Translations under genes and position numbers: made by a program
Assembly (NCBI GenBank): GCA_018524725.1
Contig: JAEUWP010000260.1
Location: forward strand, 1 to 50,640
Length of the DNA stretch: 50,640 bases
Direction of reading: 5' to 3'
From: Podaxis mareebaensis
Taxonomy: Eukaryota > Basidiomycota > Agaricomycetes > Agaricales > Agaricaceae
In this document: positions 45,157 through 50,640 of the stretch, in pieces
Numbering within the stretch: the first letter of the stretch is position 1
How the letters are laid out: each line of letters opens with the position of its first letter
The notes under the pieces: model-generated
Database searches by the model: none
Told to the model about the DNA's origin: nothing
The model's input: the letters and a program-made list of their open reading frames with translations, nothing else

Positions 45157-48100
45157 ATGGCGGCGTCCTCCTCCTACTGCTCGCCGTCCTCCTCAGCAGT
45201 AACCATCCCTACTCCCGGAAAATCCATTCTCAAACGTCCACCACCCCCTCAACAGTCTCTCTTTTCGCGTATAACCAAGTTCTTGCCCTCGGCCAATCAG
45301 CAGCAGAGCAACCACCAGACCGATGATGAGACAAAGCCGCTCAAGCGTGCCCATTTTATTCTACCAGAAATAGCTATCGTCTATCCAATATCCTCCGTTA
45401 ATCCTCCTTCAACACCATCGCTCAAGGACGAAAAACGGGCCATCGAGGATAGAGAGTACGAGCGGCGACGCCGGGTCGTCCGCGGTCAGCCCAAAAGCCC
45501 CGGGGCAGAGCCTGAAGGATGGTGGAGCATGGACAAGGTCGAATCATTCTATCGCGAGTGCTGCGCTGGTTGCGACGAGGTGCCAGATCCTGCAATCAGT
45601 GCCGCGTTCAAGGTTGGCGCCATCCATCTCCGGGCTAAATCATCAATACTGACTACATATCAATTAGAATGCATCACACACCAATCCTCGTACTGTTGAT
45701 CTTTCAGGTGTACAGTTGACTCTGACGTCTGCGTCGGTTCTGTCAGATGTGTTTATGATAGAGTGGGGCTTGCGCAAGGTCGTGTTCCGGGAGTGTGACC
45801 TGGATGAACACGTATGTCATTTCGTGTCTCTCAGCGCCCTTGTTTACGCGATGCACAGATTTTGAAACCTATTCTACATTCACTCTTGATCCCAGGCACG
45901 CTTTCCTTTCTCTCTGTTGCCTCCAATCGACGTCTCAAGACCCCCGCGTACCGGCTCATTGGCGCCTATGTCAAGAAAGCCAAGAGTCTGCGATTTCTTG
46001 ATCTCGCCCAGAATTCCCTTGACAGGAAAGCTATTGAATACATCGTGGCCGCGCTTGAGACTCCACCAGAACAGGGATTAGAATCGCTGCGCTTGGATGA
46101 CTGTTCATTACGGCCAGCTGCGCTCGAGGCACTCTGTGCGTATTGTCCAAAAAAGACGATGTTTCAATGATGTTTAACAGCTGGACAGGCCGAGCAGTAC
46201 GCACGTCTTCGCTCAAACACATATCGCTGCGGCATAATCGTCTCAGCTCTACAGGCGGGGTTGCATTGGCTCTCATGATACGGGACTATCCAGACACAAT
46301 GCCCAACCCAATTCCAGTCTCACCTACACCCTCCAGCGCAGGGACACCCGTATCATCTACCACATCGTCACCAACAACGTCTGTATCGAGTCTGCCACCG
46401 GTGATCTCTCCCCCTGGCACAGCCGCCACTGCACTACCACCTCCCCCAACGAAGACTGGGCCAGTTTTACCACCACCGCGACACCCTTTGCAGAATCCGG
46501 TGCAAACGACCTATACGCCTTATATACCCCGAAACAAGAGACGTCCTGGTGCTGGTACTACAGGATCATCAAGTCCGCTTTCAGCTAGTGGGCAACAAAT
46601 ACCGATTATAACTTCGTCGTCGCAGGGTGGTGTGACGATGAGGCACCCTGCACCTGTGCCTTCTGCCGTCTCGGGTTTAAGTCCGGCACATGGGCATGCA
46701 TCTGGACATGGACACGTGAAACAGGATGGCTCGGTTGGAGTTGGGTCAGCGGGGAGGCATGATACAGGACCGAGTGCAGCATTATTAGATCGTGTGAGGG
46801 CGCTGGATGCGTTGCCTCGCCTTGGAGCGCTGCGGACTTTGGATTTGAAGGGGAATGATTTACGGGTAAGCTCTTGTTTTGGTTTTCTCCGCGGAATGGG
46901 CGGCTGTTGACGTGGTTGTTATGTGTTCTGTATTGTGGCGTGGTGTTGGATGGGAATTGGTTGTGGTTGCGTGGTGATGATGCGCGTGGGTAGAATGGGA
47001 TCACGTATCTCGCGCAGGTGCTTAAGCGCAATCGGACGCTCAAGTTGTTGAATTTGAGTGAGAATAAGTTGGATGTAGCATGTTTGGTTGCTATTGCGGA
47101 GGCTCTTGTGAGTTGGTCACGCGGCTCAGGCGTGGGGGTAGTATTGACACTCTTGCATCGACAGAAATATAACTCCTGTTTGGAGACGCTGGATATGAGC
47201 AAGAACCCATGTTCAGGGCCGAGTCTTGATGGCGTACGCCTTTGTCTTTCTTTTTCCTGCCCCTCAAGCTTACCCGCTCTATCTTTACAGATCCAATCCC
47301 TGCGTACAGCATTCACACTCAACACTTCCCTCAAGAGGCTCTTCCTCTCGTCCACACACCTCACCTCCGCCGGCGCAATCGCGCTAGCGGAATTCCTACC
47401 CGAATCCACATCTCTCCTCCACCTCGACCTGACGAACAATGCGCTAGATCTGGCGGGGGTCATGGCCCTCAATTCGGGATTGAAGAGCAACCACGTGATG
47501 AGATGCTTGGATTTGAATATCCCACCTGGCGATGAGAAGTTTGCCAAGTGTGTCACTCAATTCAGTCTTTTTTTATTGTTATAATTGTGATGGCTGATTT
47601 GTGGTCTGGTTTATTTCGATATCAGGATGTGTCGAGAGATTTTGAATACTTGCATACGCAACACTGAAGAAGCGGAACGGAACTCGAAAGGCACTGGTTC
47701 AGCTCCGTCGTCGGCTATTTCGGAGACTTCCGCTGGCGCTGGTAGGACTGAGTCACAGATCGTGAGTGGGAAGGGACAGAAGAAAGGGGTATGGGGGCTG
47801 ATTGAGGAGAGTGAACTCGCGAGGTCTATAAGGAAGGATGAAGAGAAGAAGGTCCGTTTTTTCATCTTTTCATTTCGTTATGGGTTTGCTCACGAGGGTG
47901 TTGCTATAGATCGAGAATGACGTTGTCACTCGCGCGCGGGGATGCATAGCTCAACTCAACGCACTTATCTCTCCTTCACCCATTCCGTCTTCACCCTTAC
48001 TCACGTCACCAACTACACCCGTTTCTGGAACGCCCATGATGCCTACCACCTCTGTTATCAAAAAGAAACAGACCATAGAAGAAATAACGACTACTGGTGG

Positions 48101-49392
48101 TGCGATAATCGTTGAACTGCGCTCAGCGATCCAAGAGACCGAGGATCCATTGCGGTTGCAAGAGCTATTAGGCGTGAACGACGAACTTGTATCTTTGCTC
48201 AAGCAGTCTATGTCGCTTGGTGGTGGCGGCGAGGGTGTCGGAAATGTCGGGGCAGTGGGGGGAAGGCCAAAGTTGGTGCTGCAGGGATTGGGGCTGTCGC
48301 TTGACGGTAATTCCGATGGAAATGGTAATGAAGCTAAACCGCTGCTAAAGATCGAGGAGAGTGATGATGATGCTAATGTTCCTGACCCTCCTGATGTAGG
48401 TGTTGGTGCCGTTGATACAAGCGCAAATGGTGTTGTTGGTCAGGGTGCCCCAGCAGAAGGAGTGAAACAGGGTGAGGATGAAGAAGAGCCAATACCCACA
48501 ACACCACGTATAGATAAGGGCAAGGGACGAGCGGAGCCGGAAGAGGAAGAACCAGAGAAGGTGTTGAGCCCGTCGTACGTTATTGACTCGGAAGATGAAG
48601 ATGAGGAGGGTGGAAGGTACGATATTCCGGAGGAGATTGCGGCGCTTATGCCGTCGCCTACTGAACGGTATGTTGTGGCCTTCGAGTTTCAAGCTCAAGG
48701 AGCAGCGTTTGACCTGTGTTTGGTGATGCATACAGGTCGCGAAGTTGGGTCGCAGAGGAGGGAGAGATATTCCGGAAGGGAACAGTGCTCCTTGGGCCGG
48801 AAGAGTTGGAGGGCGAGTATGCGGGCGAGGAGTTGCGCAAAGAGGTGCGCGTTATCCTACAGCTTTCATTGTCCTCTTGACTCACCTGCTCGTATAGCTA
48901 CTCGAAGCAATGGTTGAACGTCCACCACCCCGCCCAATCCACGATGAGTTCGGCATGGAGATTCTACTTGGTCCAGGACTCGACAACCTCGATCCCACAC
49001 CAATAAACGCACCCCTGTCGCCTCCACCACCCTCAGTCGGAACGCCGACCACTCATAGTCCCTCGTTTACCAATAATGGATTTGGGTTGGGGAGTCCTGT
49101 GAGTGAGCAACAGCAGAAACCACCGCCAATACCCTATATCCCACGAAGGACCTCATCGGCGTCGACAGCATCCAATTCGATTATGGGTGTCATCTCGCCT
49201 ACGTCGGGCAATGGAAGTTCGTCGAATTTTGGACGCCAGTCCCCTGGAGGTGGTGGGAATGGGGCGGCTTCGCCTGTGGTTGGACCTGATGGGTCGCCGA
49301 ATGCACTTGCGCATGTCCCGATGTTTGTGAAACGGACAAGGTCGCTGGATTCGAGCAGTTCGGTGTCCGGCTCGGGATCGGCTTCTGGTTGA
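45157..49392 (+). CDS. Large leucine-rich-repeat protein, PPP1R37-like
   Basis: Predicted 1197-aa protein. Exons: 45157-45612, 45668-45811, 45859-46139, 46181-46865, 46994-47107, 47165-47233, 47291-47547, 47626-47851, 47910-48667, 48736-48844, 48898-49392. The N-terminus has GKSILKRPPPP (SILK at 23-26) and KRAHFILPEI (63-72). Ribonuclease-inhibitor-type LRRs run from about 150 to 620 (SLRFLDLAQNSL, LKHISLRHNRLSS, LRTLDLKGNDL, LKLLNLSENKLD, LLHLDLTNNALD), interrupted by a Pro/Ser/Thr-rich insert in exon 4. The C-terminal half is disordered with acidic blocks (DSEDEDEEG) and Gly/Ser-rich tails. The layout (SILK, RVxF-like site, LRRs, long tail) matches animal PPP1R37, a protein phosphatase 1 inhibitor; a similar role is an inference. 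The RVxF-like site has Ala in place of Val. The exon 3 donor (GTATTG) was chosen by phase and repeat continuity. Confidence 0.85.
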
Positions 49393-49640
49393 AGAGAGAC
49401 GAAGACGTGCTGATTGCGGGGAAGGTAGAAAGGATTTGGATAGGTGTTTGTCTGTTTCATTGAGGTTGAGGATATCATTTTAGTAGCACTTAGTGACTCT
49501 AGGTAATTCGGTGGTATCTACATCTTTCTACATTCATACATTAGTGTGGCGTAGCTTGGGATAACAAAGGGTTTGGATGTGTAAAATAAGGTGGATTGTG
49601 AGTTGACGGGCGGTGGGCGGAGCAGTCCAACGCCACCCTG
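49393..49640. other. 3' region of the LRR gene
   Basis: About 250 bp with no gene; presumably the 3' UTR and terminator of the LRR gene. Nothing else is seen. Confidence 0.5.
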
Positions 49641-49705
49641 GAATCCAGATCGAAGAATGAGTCTCGACTTGACAAACAATGCAGTCAATTTGGCGGGGAT
49701 CATTT
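49641..49705 (+). repeat. Mutated partial copy of LRR exon 7
   Basis: Positions 49661-49702 align without gaps to 47421-47462 in exon 7 of the LRR gene (32 of 42 bases equal by my count), and GAATCCA-ATC just upstream also matches with a 1-nt offset. The copy would still read SLDLTNNAVNLAGII versus HLDLTNNALDLAGVM in the gene, before a stop. Seven of ten differences are C-to-T or G-to-A relative to the gene. Confidence 0.65.
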
Positions 49706-50640
49706 GTAGTAAAAGACAAGAGGAAGGGTGCCGTGCATGCTTTCCTCGTGCCTTGTTGCCGCTCGGGAGACCACCAAGCTTTGCTGCATTCAATACATCA
49801 CTGTCCAATTCTACGGTGTTCCTCACCTTAGCACGAAATCCATCCTGTTTAACAATTACATCCAGGACCCCAAAAATATCAACGAGTACCATGCAGATCC
49901 TATCCTCCGAGTGCTAATCCTGAAGGTCACAAACTTCCCGCCGACGTCCTAGTTTCTTATTTCCGATTCATAACATGCCAAGCCTGGAACATTGCTACTA
50001 GTGAGTTCATCCCCACTCAGGGTGACAAATCGGGGGGCTCTCCTAGTCTAATCTCTCCTCTCTTTGCTTCTTCCAACTCACACAAAAAGATGTTCTGCCT
50101 CACTTTCTATACTCTCAAGGGCATTCCACAAACCTGCCTCATGGCAGAGTACACTAATACCCTCATGCTTGCCATTCAAGAGTGCTGGAAGCTGCTCATG
50201 AGGAGAAAAAGAAGGCAAAGTATTCATGGACATTTGAAGTTTATGCTGGTGTAAGTAATTCTTATGTTGTAAACCATTATACTTTGACATTGTTCATTAG
50301 TTTGTTACCTCACAGTTTGCACTCGGCATGGCACCCTCATTCCACAATGAGGACATTCAATAGCCACAACCACCTTTTTGCAACAATTCATTTCCCACTG
50401 CTGCTGAACAAAAAACAAAGACCACTGTGGAATATGTCCACAACTTGGACAAATTTCAATTTCAATGAGAGCTTCAAACACTCCTTAGATCTGAACATAG
50501 ATGTGTAGAATGTTGTCTTTGCTTTTTTTGGACTGCTTTCTTGGACTGCTTCATCAGTAAAAGGGCTCAGACCTGTCAAGGTCATACAAGTCAGGATAAG
50601 GACTACAAGTTATGTCCAAGCACTACCAGTCATGGCTTCT
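49706..50640. other. Right edge, no gene recognised
   Basis: Frames are broken by stops on both strands. Some plus-strand pieces look once-coding (for example HEEKKKAKYSWTFEVYAG near 50200-50250 and TTVEYVHNLDKFQF near 50430-50465), but I cannot assign a family. It may be a decayed gene or transposon continuing beyond the window. Confidence 0.4.

Noticed and set aside
46606..47556. 316-codon open frame on the minus strand
   Set aside because: It lies opposite well-supported LRR exons and crosses their introns; the composition is that of an antisense shadow and it shows no domain.
1..50640. CRISPR array or bacterial operon signals
   Set aside because: No regularly spaced direct repeats; intron-rich genes and a nuclear-type tRNA show that this is eukaryotic DNA.

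Overview
The window is nuclear DNA of a filamentous basidiomycete, most likely a mushroom-forming Agaricomycete. The coding genes are cut by many short introns of about 45-65 nt with GT..AG ends. Gene families typical of that group are present (DUF4246 protein, F-box protein, GH16 glucanase, Ure2-like GST). A tRNA-Gly carries a 10-nt intron, and the spaces between genes hold decayed transposon and NTPase-like remnants. I assembled gene models by hand from reading frames, splice sites and intron phase; every model listed closes in frame from ATG to stop. The exception is the serine/proline-rich protein at 27039-27770, whose start is uncertain.

Layout. 1-5.2 kb: AT-rich hairpin-rich DNA that may be an LTR-like end, then degraded sequence with a probable NACHT/STAND NTPase relic near 2.1-2.7 kb. 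5.25-10.19 kb (+): a type IIC (Na,K-ATPase alpha-like) P-type ATPase with 29 exons. 12.16-16.63 kb (-): an FHA-RING ubiquitin ligase of the Dma1/Chfr type and, immediately behind it, a secreted, probably GPI-anchored GH16 beta-glucanase. 19.3-19.6 kb (-): a broken Tc1/mariner-type transposase start. 19.79-21.87 kb (+): a DUF4246 protein. 22.55-24.42 kb (-): a membrane-anchored histidine acid phosphatase/phytase. 24.88-26.56 kb (+): an F-box protein. 27.04-27.77 kb (+): a low-complexity protein of unknown function. 28.2 kb (+): tRNA-Gly(GCC). 28.43-31.18 kb (+): a DUF300/TMEM184/Hfl1-type membrane protein. 31.46-32.27 kb (-): an Ahp1-type peroxiredoxin. 32.3-38.8 kb: gene-poor, with a fragment resembling the ubiquitin-like/RA-like domain of Bck1-type MAPKKKs. 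38.79-40.20 kb (-): transaldolase. 40.2-44.2 kb: no gene recognised. 44.23-45.05 kb (+): a Ure2/FuA-like glutathione transferase. 45.16-49.39 kb (+): a large leucine-rich-repeat protein resembling PPP1R37. 49.64-49.71 kb: a short mutated copy of one of its LRR exons. The last ~900 bases hold nothing I can name.

The genes do not form one pathway. Several fit a general fungal lifestyle: cell-wall glucan turnover (GH16), phosphate release (phytase), redox and xenobiotic handling (peroxiredoxin, GST), pentose phosphate flux (transaldolase), ion transport (ATPase) and vacuole/autophagy membrane function (DUF300). I did not find a convincing new multi-gene system. The most interesting points are a PEGL-to-PQGL change in the cation pump, a 16-nt micro-exon that carries the presumed resolving cysteine of the peroxiredoxin, a putative 2-oxoglutarate oxygenase signature in DUF4246, and a decayed LRR exon copy whose differences are mostly C-to-T/G-to-A.
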